Of a stretch of 64,000 bases of DNA, positions 11,901-22,113 are shown one piece after another (position 1 is the stretch's first letter; each line of letters starts with the position of its first letter). A program made the translations under genes and the position numbers. A model generated the notes under the pieces. That model did not search any database. It saw only the letters and a program-made list of their open reading frames with translations, and had not been told where the DNA came from. The stretch covers positions 10,184,727 to 10,248,726 of the forward strand of contig OY987245.1 of assembly GCA_963920765.1 (NCBI GenBank). Direction: 5' to 3'. This DNA is from Ulota crispa. Lineage: Eukaryota > Streptophyta > Bryopsida > Orthotrichales > Orthotrichaceae.

Positions 11901-13468
11901 ATGTACAAAAGAGAGCGTATCACGTAGGACATGTGTTGTTGAGCTTCAATTGTGGATCTCTTGTGTCAACTGATCAACAAGTTTTGATTGTCTTAGATTT
12001 GGGCGCATTAACAATTCATCAAACCTTGAACGTTCCAGTGTTTGACAGTGTTTGAGATACAACTGAACAAGCCAGTTGGTGGCACTTGAGGAGTGAAGTG
12101 GGCTAAGCGGAGCAGCGGCCACGCCAAGTGCTATTCAAGTGCTCTTGAGGGCTTGTTTAGAGTACAAGGGTGCGAATGCTCTTAGAGCATCTGCTCCCTT
12201 GCATGCAACTTGGAGCTCTCTCAAAAAGCAGATGTCTAGGGTGCATTCACAACCACAGGCGCTCGCTCAAATCTCAAATCTCCGATGTCCCACCCTTGCC
12301 CTCAAGCTTGCCCTCAAGCAAGTACAAGCAAGCAGCACTAAAAGCGTACCGCAGAAGACACGTGTCAAGCTTCAATTGCGGGCTTCTTGTGTCAACCAAC
12401 CAACAAGTTTCCATTGTCTAGGATTTGGGCATACTAACAATTCATCAACCCCTGAAACATTCTACTGTTCAAGATACAATTCCACTGTCTAGGATTTGGG
12501 CGCACTAACAATTCATTAAACACTAAAACGTTCTAGTGTTCAAGATACAATTGAACATTCCCTGCATTGGCGCATAGCGTCTGTAGTGAGGCGTGCCAAG
12601 CGGAGCAGCAACCATGCCAAATGCTGTTCAAGTGCTATTGAGGGCATGTTTAGAGTACAAGGGTGAGGATGCTCTTAGAGCGTCTGCACTCTTGCACGCA
12701 ATCTAGAGCTCTTCATGTGTCCAAGGTGCATTCACTAGCGCAGGCTTGCTCAAATCTCCAATGCCCCACTCTTGCCCTCAAGCAAGTACAAGCAAGCACT
12801 GAGCACGTATCGCAAAGGACATGTGTCAAGCTTCAATTGTGGGCCTCTTATGTTGACCAACCAACAAGTTTGGATTGTCCAGGATCGATTCATCAAACCC
12901 TGCACATTTAAGTGTTCAAGCTACAATTGAGCAAGCCCTGGCTAGCATAGGGCGATTGCGCACCTGTTGTGAGGCGCGCCAAGCAAAGCCAAGTGCTATT
13001 GAGGGCCTGTTTAGCGTACAAGGGTGCAGATGCTCTTAGACAGATAAACCCTTCTTCAAAACGAGAAGGTGTGGTAGAATGGATTACCAGAGCTGCTCTT
13101 CCTCTGATTGTACAATATGCTTCTTCTCCTCTTCGCTGATCTCCAACGAAATCTACCACCACACCCACGACGCAATCAGCAACCAACCTCACTCTCTCTC
13201 CTACACTTTGCATGAAAAAAATTCATACATTGCAAGTTTCAACACAGAATATGGAAGAGAGCTTCAAACCCTAATTGCTCACGAGGATGGGGAGAGAACC
13301 AGAGAGAGAGACGATCACCTGTTTGGCAAGAAGCTCTCGCTCCACATTACCAGCAGCGAAGAACGGCGAGTCCACTCGAAACGGACGCCGCACAGCCGCC
13401 CACGTTCCGAAACCAGACAATACTGCTGCTTTCACTGATTCGCCTTCTTCGTTTTGCTCCACCTCCAT
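8960..13468 (-). CDS. ZNF511-like C2H2 zinc finger protein
   Basis: Exons in transcript order: 13468-13319, 13152-13088, 11678-11480, 10363-10064, 9217-8960, giving 323 codons with all phases consistent. The ATG at 13468 is used because the upstream in-frame extension begins only with GTG. N-terminal PFRVDSPFFAAGNVERELL matches the ZNF511 region before the fingers. Finger 1 has C76, C81, H94, H99; finger 2 has C103, C106, H119, H124, followed by HDSFFQ; finger 3 has C141, C146, H159, H164 in YECLVEGC..HLVDKHHFPRSFRF, the family hallmark. The C-terminus is basic and Gln/Ser rich and ends with an RG-rich SFGHRRGRG stretch. Family knowledge: nuclear putative nucleic-acid binder, conserved in plants and animals, function poorly known. 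The 65-nt exon 13152-13088 was inferred because it alone restores phase. A further donor-like GTAAGG just after the stop suggests a 3' UTR intron. Three introns contain MITEs. Confidence 0.9.
9423..9753. mobile_element. Mutator-like MITE (family M), intron 4 of ZNF511-like gene
   Basis: Ends GGGAAAATTTCATGGATACC and, inverted, TTCATGGATACCCC; flanked by a perfect 9-bp duplication TTTAGAAAA (9414-9422, 9754-9762). 331 bp. It is the youngest looking of three copies in this gene. Ends resemble family B (GGGAAAA) but the interior differs. Confidence 0.87.
10454..10759. mobile_element. Mutator-like MITE (family M), intron 3 copy 1
   Basis: 306 bp with the same termini as the 9423 copy. The flanks TAAATTTAA and TAAAGTTGA agree at 7 of 9 positions, so the duplication has decayed. 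The interior also has palindromic GCGCACA/TGTGCGC words near 10600. Confidence 0.8.
10875..11176. mobile_element. Mutator-like MITE (family M), intron 3 copy 2
   Basis: About 302 bp, diverged, with ends AGGAAAACTTTATGGATGCC and TCCATAAAATTTTCCC. No convincing duplication remains (AAAACAAAA versus AAAACACTG). It lies only about 115 bp from the previous copy within the same intron. Confidence 0.75.
11760..13043. repeat. Head-to-tail array of three MITE-like units in ZNF511-like intron 2
   Basis: Three consecutive units (about 11760-12184, 12185-12677, 12678-13043) each open with AGAGCAT(C)(T/C)(G)C.CCCTTGCA and close with GTACAAGGGTGC.GATGCTCT. The closing and opening termini meet at GCTCTTAGAGC junctions. 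AGAGCATC termini are common in plant hAT-like and related MITEs (family knowledge). Shared interior words include AAGCTTCAATTGTGGG and TTTGGGCGCACTAACAATTC. No coding. Confidence 0.75.
13088..13152 (-). other. Short 65-nt internal exon 2 of ZNF511-like gene
   Basis: Entered separately because it is easily missed. Acceptor ends GGTGGTAG and donor begins GTAATC. It encodes ISLEISEEEKKHIVQSEEEQ, then L and two bases of a Trp codon. It starts in phase 0 after the KQ of exon 1 and its two leftover bases join the G of the next exon to give TGG (Trp), immediately before QLFCPIAGC. It supplies the spacer between the N-terminal motif and finger 1. Confidence 0.75.
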
Positions 13469-13582
13469 CGCAACAAAAGTCACAAAAGTCACAAAATATG
13501 TAAACCCTAAACCTCCGAGCAACACTGGTTCTAACGCCACGCAGCGTTAGCAGGATGTGCACATGCGTAGCTCGATTGCAGC

Positions 13583-14200
13583 ATCACTGACGAATTATGA
13601 TCAGATTCTGTCGTGCTTGGTTCCATGTCTCGAATTAGCTTACACCCGGAGTTTCAAACCCTTGCTAAAGGAATCAGTGCTTTGGCGCAGGCCAGGAACA
13701 AATCGCGACGAGGATTGAGTGTCGATACAGAAAGATTGGCCTTCGAAAGCCGAGCGCTAATTGAACTGGAAACGCAACGCATGGCGCTTCAGCAAGCTCG
13801 ATCGTTCCACAGAAATGCTCACGATTTTACCAACTACAAATGACGACAAGCTTAGAAAACGCTGATATCGGAGCATATACACTGACTTGAGATCAACACA
13901 AGCACTGACGAATCGTGATCAGATTCTGTCGTGCTTGGTTCCATGTCTCCAATTAGCTTACACCCCGAGTTCAAACCCTTGCTCAAGTCTCAGGGCTTTG
14001 GCAAACCGCGACGAGGATTGTGAGTGTCGATACAGAAAGATTGGCTTCTCAAAAGCCGAGCGATAATTGAATTGGAAACACACAAACGCATGGCACTTCA
14101 GCGAGCTCGATCGTTCCACAGAAATGCTCACGATTCTACCGACTACAAACGACGACAAGTTTGGAAAACAGCGATGGCAGAGCATCCGCACTAAACTTAA
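13583..14200 (+). repeat. 318-bp tandem duplication with small ORF, between divergent genes
   Basis: Two direct units start near 13583 and 13901 (anchor GATCAGATTCTGTCGTGCTT). In unit 1, ATG 13625 opens a 72-codon reading frame ending at 13843 (MSRISLHPEFQTLAK...FTNYK). In unit 2 the same frame is broken by a deletion and an early TGA. The peptide is not recognised. It could be a remnant of an exon, a uORF-bearing leader of the RRA-like gene, or chance. GC content is higher than in the intergenic DNA. Confidence 0.55.
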
Positions 14201-14785
14201 ACTTTCTGGAGTGATGAGCTCCAAGACGACGACGATGATGTGCAGATACTTGGACGAGCGCCATATCTTTCGTCGGGTGTTCGTTGCCTCCCTCGTCGTC
14301 TGGATCGCTTGCTCCACTCGGACACCATCAAATTCCGTATCAATCTCATCAATTCTTTAAAGAGTTTGAGCCAGAATGCCGAACCATGACCTTGCCCGTT
14401 TTCGAGGGTTCCACTGTACAGAACAGCGGGCAGTGCCGGTCGGAGACATGTACTTCTCTCGAACATTTCTCGCTCTTGAAAGTACCAGAAAAAAAACAGA
14501 AGAAAACAGAGTCGAGAGAGTAGGTTTGCGGCAGTTTGGCGAGAGTCTCGTTTGTGTCTCACCGCTTTTGTTCTGCCTTTTCTCTGATTTCATCGATCGT
14601 GTGTGTCAACACGGCTTTGTAGCTGATCTGATGCAATTTGGAGCGAGCATTTTGATTGTTTCACTCTGCTTGTTTGCTTGAACAGGAGATTAGAAGTGTC
14701 GAATGTTTCGGAGCAGTTAACGACGAGGTAGTCGATTTCTGTTGACGAAGCCTTGTGTAGTGAGACGATCGATCGACCGAGCGCG
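14201..14785 (+). promoter_or_regulatory. Presumed promoter and 5' leader of RRA-like gene
   Basis: This is upstream of the ATG at 14786. It includes purine-rich and CT-rich leader-like sequence (14476-14530). No clear TATA box was found. Short ORFs on both strands are not convincing as genes. Assigned by position only. Confidence 0.35.
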
Positions 14786-17700
14786 ATGATGAAGGGCAAG
14801 AAAGACGTGCTGGGACGTGCTGGAGCATCACGGAACAGCCAAATTCTGTACGCGGTTGCGACCGGGATCACGTTGGGCGCGTTCTGGGCTTGCTTTCGTT
14901 CTCACGGCTTTTTCCATGCTTCCACCATTTCGCCTCTCGTCTCCAGTCACCACACCACCAAGGTCAGAAACAAAATCAGATCCCTGAACATGCTTCCCGA
15001 TTGCTTTCAATTGGTCTCTCCGATCCGAGAATCATAGCATTTTGCAACAGCTCGTGTTAGTTGCGCATAATTCATAGCCTTTCCAGCAAGAATCACTCAC
15101 ATTACTTGACTAAGGAATTGGGCTAGGGTCTTGACGTGATCTGTTGTCGTGATTGCTTGATTGCTTGCTGCGATCTCAATACTTCAACTTAGGAGATGTG
15201 TAATAGCTTGTTAGATTCGCATTTTATCGATGTTTCTCATCAAGATGTCGCTCAAAACATTTGGCTGTAAATCGAGCAGAAAATTTTAGTTCGAGTGCAA
15301 CCATTCTTGGTTATGGCGTTCGAGGTTTGGTCAATTAGGGTTTGCTTTCTGATGTCAGAAACAAATTAGATCCCTAAAAACTGGTGCGATCCGAGAATCA
15401 TAGCATTTTGCAACAGCTCGTGTCAATTGCGCATTATTCATAGCCTTTTGAGCAAGAATCACTCACATTACTTGACTAAGGATTTGGCAAGAAATCTGAG
15501 AAGGATCTGTTGTCGTGATTGCTTGATTGCTTGCTGCGATCTCAATGCTTCAACTTAGGAAGTGTGTTATAGCTCGTTAGAATCGCATTTTATCGATGTT
15601 TCTCAACAGGATGTCGCTCAAATCATTTGGATGTAAATGGAGGAGAGAAATTTAGTTCGAATGCAACCATTCTTGGTTACTACGTTCGAGGTTTGGTCAA
15701 TTAGGGTTTGCTTCCTGATGCATGTTGGGTCTTGACGTAATCTGTTGTCGTGATTGCTTGCTTGCTGCGATCTCAATACTTTGATTTAGGAGGTGTGTTG
15801 TAGCTCGTTAGAATTACATTTTATCGATGTTTCTCAACAAGATGTTGCTCAAAACATTTGGATGTACATCGAGCAAAGAATTTTAGTTCGAGTGCAACCA
15901 TTCCTGGTTACCACGTTCGAGGTTTGGTCAATTAGGGTTTGCTTCCTATTGCATGTTGTTTTTCGCTCCTTTTTTTCAGCTGGTTGGTCAATTAGGGTAT
16001 GCTTCCTGATGCATTTTGTTTTCGCTCCTTTTTTTCAGCTGGATGGAGCCATTTTATCCATGGAAGCGAAAGTTGCGATGCTGGAGAGGGAGGTGAAGCG
16101 GTTGGAGAATGAGAACAAGGAACTTGGTTTGTACAAAATCAGGAGCGATGTCTTGGAGCAAGAGAAAACTGCTGCAATGAAGCAGTTGGAGGCGTTGTCA
16201 CCCTCGGTGAAGGTTGGACCTCCTGGCACTGTGAAAAGCATTCGGACAAACCAGAAAGTACTTGCGGATGAGTCGGTGAATCCCAAACTTTCTGCACTTC
16301 TGAAGAAGATCGCCATCAATGGCGAGCTCATCGTTGGTATCTCCAACAACAACGTCCGGGAAATGGTCAAGGTAAAAAGAAGCATTCACAGTCTCGTCAA
16401 CATCAGAAAAATTGTTCTATATCCAAGTTTTTCTCTTTTGCCGTTGTGATATAAAAATCTGAAATTTTTACTTTTTTTAGGTCCTCTTAATTTGTGATGA
16501 CAAGATGAATCTGTGAAATATGCATTTGACATGCATAGAACGAACTACCGTCAGTATTGAGCATATATGAGTTTTACTTCATTTCTGTCAAAGTGCTTAT
16601 ATCTCACTTTGGTTTTATTTATTCTTGTGATTTAGATACCTCCAATTGATCTGTATCCAAGTTTTTCTCTTTTGCCGTTGTGACGTCAAACATTGAAATA
16701 TTAAAACTTTTTTTGGGTCCTCTTGATTTGTGATGACAAGATGAATCTGTGAAACATGCATTTGACAGGCATAGAACGAAAACACCGTCAGAATCAAGCA
16801 TATATGAGTTTTTTACTTCATTTCTGTCAAATGCTTATATCTCACTTTGGTTTTGTTCATTCTTGTGATTTAGAAACCTCCAGTTGATGAAAAGCAAGGT
16901 TTTGATAGGGTTCTAGTTCTATGAGGTTATTGAAATTGTTATTATTGTTGCACTGTGTTTGAGTAGTTTTTTGTGACATTTTAGGGTGCATCTTCAGCAG
17001 AATTCTACAGTATTGGGTGATTGATTGTAATGCTGTTTTTTTTTTTGCTTCTCTTTGCGCACAGGTGTGGTTTGAGAGCATCAAGAGGGTGAACGTGACG
17101 AACTTCTTGGTGGTTGCACTAGACGATGATATAGAAAAATTCTGCAACGAGCATGATGTGCCTGTCTACAGACGAGACGCTACCGTTTCCAAGTCACAGG
17201 CTGACACCGGCGACAATCATGCTATCTCAGGTTAGCCCTAATTCCTGCGTTTTTTTCTGATAGTTTTGTGTACTTTAATAGGCATGCGTGATTATTGACT
17301 AGGTAATAGTTTCAAATATATTTGATTTAGAGACTGGGGTACTAACTCGCACATACGTTTGTAGTAAACATGGCCTTGGTTTCCATGCAAATGGCATTTT
17401 AACTGTCAGCCAAAAATTGTGATCCTCGTAAAGACTCATTTTTGATACCTTCGACATTTGCTCTACCTTCAAATCTGTCGCCAATGATTCTAAGTATGCT
17501 AAGAAAAACTTGTAGTTTTAGTTTTCTTGGTTGGAGCACTGCACTTCGACCCTTGACGGTAATTTTGTGCACTAAAAATTCAGATATTGCGTTGCAAATA
17601 CAATTCAAAAAGCTAGCGTTATAAGATCTAATCCTCCTCTAGTTAACCATCAAGACTCTATCATCTTCAAAATCTTGCATTAGCGTTACACAGGCTTCAC

Positions 17701-18570
17701 ATCATAACATTCTATAGCATCTGTTGACTATCCATTCTTTTCATCTGTAGTTGCACTGTGGTTGGCAAGTTGGCTAGTATCAACGCTTGCTAAACTCAAA
17801 GAAGAATGTTGGAAAATCGGAACGCCATGGATACCTTGATTTTTGCTTTATATCAGCGGTATTTGCAGCTGCTTTTTAAGCATGTTGTATTGGCTGTTTT
17901 GATGTCCAGATTTTGAAGTTTCGCAGCTTTTTTTTAAGCGTGTTGTATTGGCTGTATTTGATGTCCAGGTTTGAAGTTCCATTTGCTACGGGAGTTTTTG
18001 GTGCTGGGCTACGGAGTACTCCTCTCGGACGTGGACATAGTGTACCTCCAAAACCCGTTCAAGCATCTCCACAGGGACTGTGACGTGGAGAGCATGACGG
18101 ACGGGTTCGACAACGTGACGGCATACGGGTACGACGACGTGCAGGACGACGCGTCCATGGGATGGGCACGATACGCGCACACCATGCGCATCTGGGTGTT
18201 CAACTCGGGACTGTTCTACATCCGACCAACAGTGCCCTCCATCGAATTACTCGATCGAGTAACAGCCAAGCTGGCCAAGGAGAAGGCCTGGGACCAGGCC
18301 GTGTTCAACGAGGAGCTCTTTTATCCCTCGCACCCCGGCTACACAGGCCTGCACGCGTCCCGACGCGTCCTCGACTTCTACCAGTTCCTCAACAGCAAAG
18401 TGCTGTTCAAAATCCTCCGCAAACAGCCCAACTTCGCTGACTACAAACCTGTCACCGTTCACGTGAACTACCACCCTGACAAGTACGAGCGCATGCTTGC
18501 CATTGTCGACCACTACGTGAAGGGCAACTCCAACGCCTTGAAACGCTTTCCTGATGGCTCTGAATGGTGA
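14786..18570 (+). CDS. RRA: RRA-like extensin arabinosyltransferase (GT77)
   Basis: Exons 14786-14962, 16039-16371, 17065-17230, 17969-18570 give 425 residues, close to Arabidopsis RRA proteins. It is a type II Golgi protein: basic N-terminus, membrane anchor about residues 19-37 ([18 protein letters not shown]), coiled-coil stem about 60-112, then the GT77 domain. Matches to RRA include [35 protein letters not shown] with the nucleotide-sugar/metal DVD at 246-248, [35 protein letters not shown] and HVNYHPDK. Known role: RRA1-3 add the second, beta-1,2-linked arabinofuranose to hydroxyproline-linked arabinosides of extensins, after HPAT. Two adjacent ATGs open the frame; the first is taken. 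The last exon is strongly GC-rich compared with its introns. Introns 1 and 3 both have a duplicated 3' splice site exactly 59 nt upstream; only the downstream site keeps the frame. Confidence 0.95.
14968..15957 (+). repeat. Three tandem repeats in RRA-like intron 1
   Basis: Units of about 366 bp at about 14968-15350 and 15351-15718, plus a partial unit 15719-15957. Shared blocks: ATCATAGCATTTTGCAACAG, ATCTGTTGTCGTGATTGCTT and GAGGTTTGGTCAATTAGGGT. Units diverge by a few percent and small indels. Confidence 0.85.
15923..16042 (+). repeat. 59-bp duplication of the intron 1 3' splice site
   Basis: The block ending GCTCCTTTTTTTCAGCTGG occurs twice, with acceptors after 15979 and 16038. Use of the first adds 59 nt and reads LVGQLGYAS then stop; the second gives the in-frame exon. 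The upstream acceptor is therefore cryptic or used for non-productive splicing. Confidence 0.8.
16419..16888 (+). repeat. Tandem duplication (about 235 bp) in RRA-like intron 2
   Basis: Units 16419-16651 and 16652-16888 share ATCCAAGTTTTTCTCTTTTG, GATGACAAGATGAATCTGTG and GCATATATGAGTTTT. Divergence is roughly 10 percent. Non-coding. Confidence 0.85.
17865..17985 (+). repeat. 59-bp duplication of the intron 3 3' splice site
   Basis: The block GTTGTATTGGCTGT.TTTGATGTCCAG occurs twice, with acceptors after 17909 and 17968. Even the first codons downstream are copied (TTTGAAGTT). Only the downstream acceptor gives [10 protein letters not shown] in frame; the upstream one shifts frame to a TGA. 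Confidence 0.8.
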
Positions 18571-18676
18571 CTTTATCTGCTCAGGTTTCTTCTTCGGTGG
18601 TCGTCGTCCCGTAAAAAAGAGTTGCTGTCAGATATGAGGATTTAGACAGGACCGTGTTACTGCAATTGCAGCTCTG

Positions 18677-18913
18677 ATGTTCTAGTTCTTCACGTTTTCT
18701 GCAAGGATGTTCGAGTTCTGCGTATTTCCTGTAGAGATGTTTCAAGTTCTTCACGTTTTCTACAAGGATGTTCAAGTTCTTCATGTTTTCTGCAAGGATG
18801 TGCGAGTTCTGAACATTTCCTGCAGGGAGGTTCAAGTTCTTCACGTTTTCTGCAAGGGTGTTCGAGTTCTGCATATTTCCTGTAGGAATGTTCAAGCTCT
18901 TCACGTTTGCTGC
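18677..18913. repeat. About 30-bp minisatellite in RRA-like 3' flank
   Basis: Seven or so imperfect copies of a unit like TTCAAGTTCTTCACGTTTTC + TGCAAGGATG, alternating between CACGTTTTCTGCAAGG and GCATATTTCCTGTAGG versions. Because the period is a multiple of three, both strands read open with a 10-residue periodicity (NVKNLN... on the minus strand). It probably lies in the 3' UTR. Confidence 0.85.
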
Positions 18914-19194
18914 GTTTTTTTATTAGATAGGAAATTTAAAATATTGGTTCTGACACCGCATCTCTTCGATTACTACCTCTGTTGGAACTCTTTGTATGAT
19001 ATTGTTCGTATTGCCTTGACAAGTTTTTTTAAAATTTAAAATTTATTTATTTTTCTTTCACATGGTTGCTCTACTTTCCGTGGAACTTGGCTAGCAGGTT
19101 TGTTGTGCAACTACGGCATTGTGGTAATCTCTTCGAATTGCTGCCCTGGTGTTGTGCTCGGAGAGAACTCATGTAGTTGGAATAGCAGTTCCGT

Positions 19195-19640
19195 ATATCA
19201 GGGGTAGTCACACCTACTTCACCCCCATTTTCAATCTTCAAAGAATGAGGACGTGGCACTCTCTTTTTGATTTGCAGAAGTCCCATTCTTTGAAGATTGA
19301 GAAGTTTTTTTTTTCACCTTAAATGGGGAAATTGGGAGTGAAGAAGTTTTAGCATTTTAGCATGTAAAGCTTTTATTGATGCATGTCTCTTTTTTTCATC
19401 TCGTTCTTCTTGCATAATTCCTCCTTGTAGTTAAAGGCCTTGATTGAGTGTGTAAATGCAACCTGCTTTCTTACCACATCACCATTTTCAAGGTAGACTC
19501 ATTCTCCATTCTCCACCACCCTAAAAGGGGAGTTACACCTTCCATAAAGAAGTGCTCCCAACGACTCCTATTTCCATCCACAACTTCTCATTCTTCATAA
19601 AATTTCATTCTAGGAGAAGGTATAACTCTTATTGTTTGTC
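19195..19640. repeat. Dispersed repeat family F, copy 1
   Basis: Starts ATATCAGGGGTAGTCACACC and shares ordered blocks with 40405-40790, including TTGAAGATTGAGAAGTTTTT and CATTCTCCACCACCC. An internal hairpin is formed by TCTTCAAAGAATG and CATTCTTTGAAGA (about 19233-19297). No coding. Confidence 0.7.
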
Positions 19641-20106
19641 TAAGTTGAATTTCCATCTTCTTGCATGTATGTGGGTCGCATTTTGTGATTTGCACTATCG
19701 TGTGTCACAACTCATCATAGTAAAGGATTTGTAGTTTTTAGATTTACTAGTCCATGTAGGTGGGCACTTTTCTTTACCTATATTGTGGTGTTCTGCCTCA
19801 TATTGCCCAAGCAAACGTAAGTATGAAATAGTAAATAGAGCAATTTGTTGCATTCTATTGAATTGAATTGGCTTCTGGATATCTCAAAGGACTTGTCAAG
19901 GATGGATTCTCTTGACAAAAAAAACAGAGAAATACAATGCTTGTGATACAAGTATTTATTTGGTGACCTTATTGACAAAACCTCAAAAAGCTTTTCTAGT
20001 TGTTTTTTATTGTAGTTATATTTTGTTTTCGATGCTATCATCAATTGGGTAGCGTGTTTGTTTGCTGCAAAGTACTCCAGAATCAATTTTTATCACTGGT
20101 GCCATC
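19641..20106. other. Intergenic, no feature recognised
   Basis: AT-rich sequence with no ORF worth naming and no inverted repeat that I could pair. It may be the decayed continuation of repeat family F. Confidence 0.4.
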
Positions 20107-20605
20107 AGGGCGTGTCAAACCCTCAGTTTCCGGAGAACTTATCTTGAAATTCACCCAAAGTTATTGGGTGCTTGCTCGTATAGCAATCCACAAAATTGTC
20201 ACCCCTCACAAAGTTTTACAAATCACCTATTAATTATAGTTGTTTCCTAGCATAACTCCTTCCTTTTTTTCCCTATTCTATCATTCATCTCGTTCCCCAA
20301 CCCACACACTATCATGTCATATTTGTCATAGGCAAGTGCGCTCATTGTGGAAGTCAAGGTGGCACTTCCCTATGCACTTGTCAATGAGTAGTTGTTGCAC
20401 TAGGTCATCCTTTTGGAAGAGAGGGACCTCTATGAGATTACGTGATAACTTTTTGTACAAAGGGGCCATAACTTGTTTGAGTTATGTGCCAGCTCTTGAG
20501 GTGTCCAATATAATTATCAGACTTGATAACTTGCAAAAGTGATTGAATTATGGGGTGAAGTCACCCAAAGTTATTGGGTGAAAAACACCGAGGTTTGACA
20601 TCCCT
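20107..20605. mobile_element. Inverted-repeat element (about 500 bp)
   Basis: Ends AGGGCGTGTCAAACCCTCAG and the near complement CCGAGGTTTGACATCCCT. The palindromic block CACCCAAAGTTATTGGGTG occurs near both ends (about 20152 and 20563). No target duplication found. Non-coding. Confidence 0.6.
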
Positions 20606-21247
20606 ATTGTGGCGTTAGATACTGAAGGTTTTAAAATGCTTTGCATTGGATCGCAGAGTTGTTTTTTTTGGTTTTAAGTTTCTTTCTTACTTGGAGGTGG
20701 TCCCAAATTTTTTCGTAGCCTTGCAAACAGTGGTGCTGGGTTACTAATAGACTTACAAAAGCTCTAATGCATGCCAATTTAGAAACATTTTGAACACGGT
20801 TGCAACTCATTTCTTAAGTTGATAGAAGTCAATGTTTTAAAATGGTTTACTGGAAGAAATGTCTTAGTGGCATATCAAACTAGGCGGTTTCACTTAACAA
20901 TTTGACTATGTTTGATATGCTTCGTTTATAAAAATTTTACTTGTTACTACAAAAATAAAATCCGTCCTTTGGTGTCACTGCTTGGAGATATGTAGTGAGT
21001 TGTCTGTACCTATGGTCATGAATCTAATTGGGCCGCGTACTTATAGTTTATTTCAAATAAACGTGATTGTAAAAGAAGCACGTGATGTGTTTTTGAGTAA
21101 AAGAAGTCATTCCATTTTACAAACAATAAGACAATAATGGTCACATTCTCTCTAAGTTTGAGAATGAACTTTTTTAGTTTTACAAGCAAAGAATTTCATG
21201 TGTTTTTTTGACATATTGTACACGTGAAAGTCTAGTGGTTGTCACAT

Positions 21248-21578
21248 TAAGGTCGTGTGCTTGCAAACCGTTCACCCTAAGGGCTGAAACTCAATTTTGG
21301 GGAGGTGAAACTTTTTGAAATAATTTTCAGTAAATTTTCCTCAAAAGACAAGAGGAATTGGCATCTATCCCAAGTGTTTTCATATTTTATGGAGTTTTGT
21401 GGAATTAGTTATGAAATATTGAAGTGGAAAGGTCATAGGTGCTCTAAAATCATCCACCTTTCAAATGTTTGTTCCATGTACATTGTTGAAAGGCTATGAA
21501 TAAAACATGTACCAGCAGGGTACAACTAGGGAGGTGAGCAGTTTTAGAGCATGAGCGGAATATGGGCAGATTACCTTA
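21248..21578. mobile_element. MITE family G, copy 1
   Basis: 331 bp from TAAGGTCGTG to GATTACCTTA. It shares its interior (AAAAGACAAGAGGAATTGGC; GAAGTGGAAAGGTCATA) with copies at 31600, 32878 and 38920. Borders look like TA plus AGGTA termini, which would fit a TA-duplicating family. An open frame in the interior recurs in copies but is not constrained. Confidence 0.65.
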
Positions 21579-22113
21579 GACGGGATTTGGCACAAAAGGA
21601 CGGCACACCTATTGTCGCATTTTAGGTTTTTAATAGGATTATTAGCCTAAAAAAGAAGAATCAAATTATTAATTTTCATTTTAATATAGGATATCATGGT
21701 TGTTACTTTGAGCAAGATTTGGTTGTTGAACAACACAAGTGGACGCACAAAACCGATGGCATGGACAAGTGTGTCCATTCACTCTTGCATTATATGACAT
21801 TGGGGTTTCTGACTTCAAAAGGGAAGAATCAAATTCTAATTTTCATTTTTACTACAAGATATGGCTTTAAATCCATGTTGTGACTTCATGTTAGCAATAA
21901 TGAGTGTCACTAGCAGGTACAAAGTAAGTTTTTTTTATCATTTTTTGAAATCAATTATGAGTTGATTACATAGGACAAACATAAGCTCAATTGGGCACTT
22001 TGGGCAGTTGTGCGGTCCAATGTGACACCCATGGTTGTAACAAGGAGTGCAATAGAATAGGAAAGAAGCATCATGTTCAAAATTTTGAACCTTCCTAGAG
22101 GCCCTTAACCCCA

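Noticed and set aside
18581..18904. 107-codon minus-strand ORF with a leucine-rich-repeat-like pattern
   Set aside because: It is the translation of the 30-bp minisatellite after the RRA-like gene and reads open on both strands for that reason.
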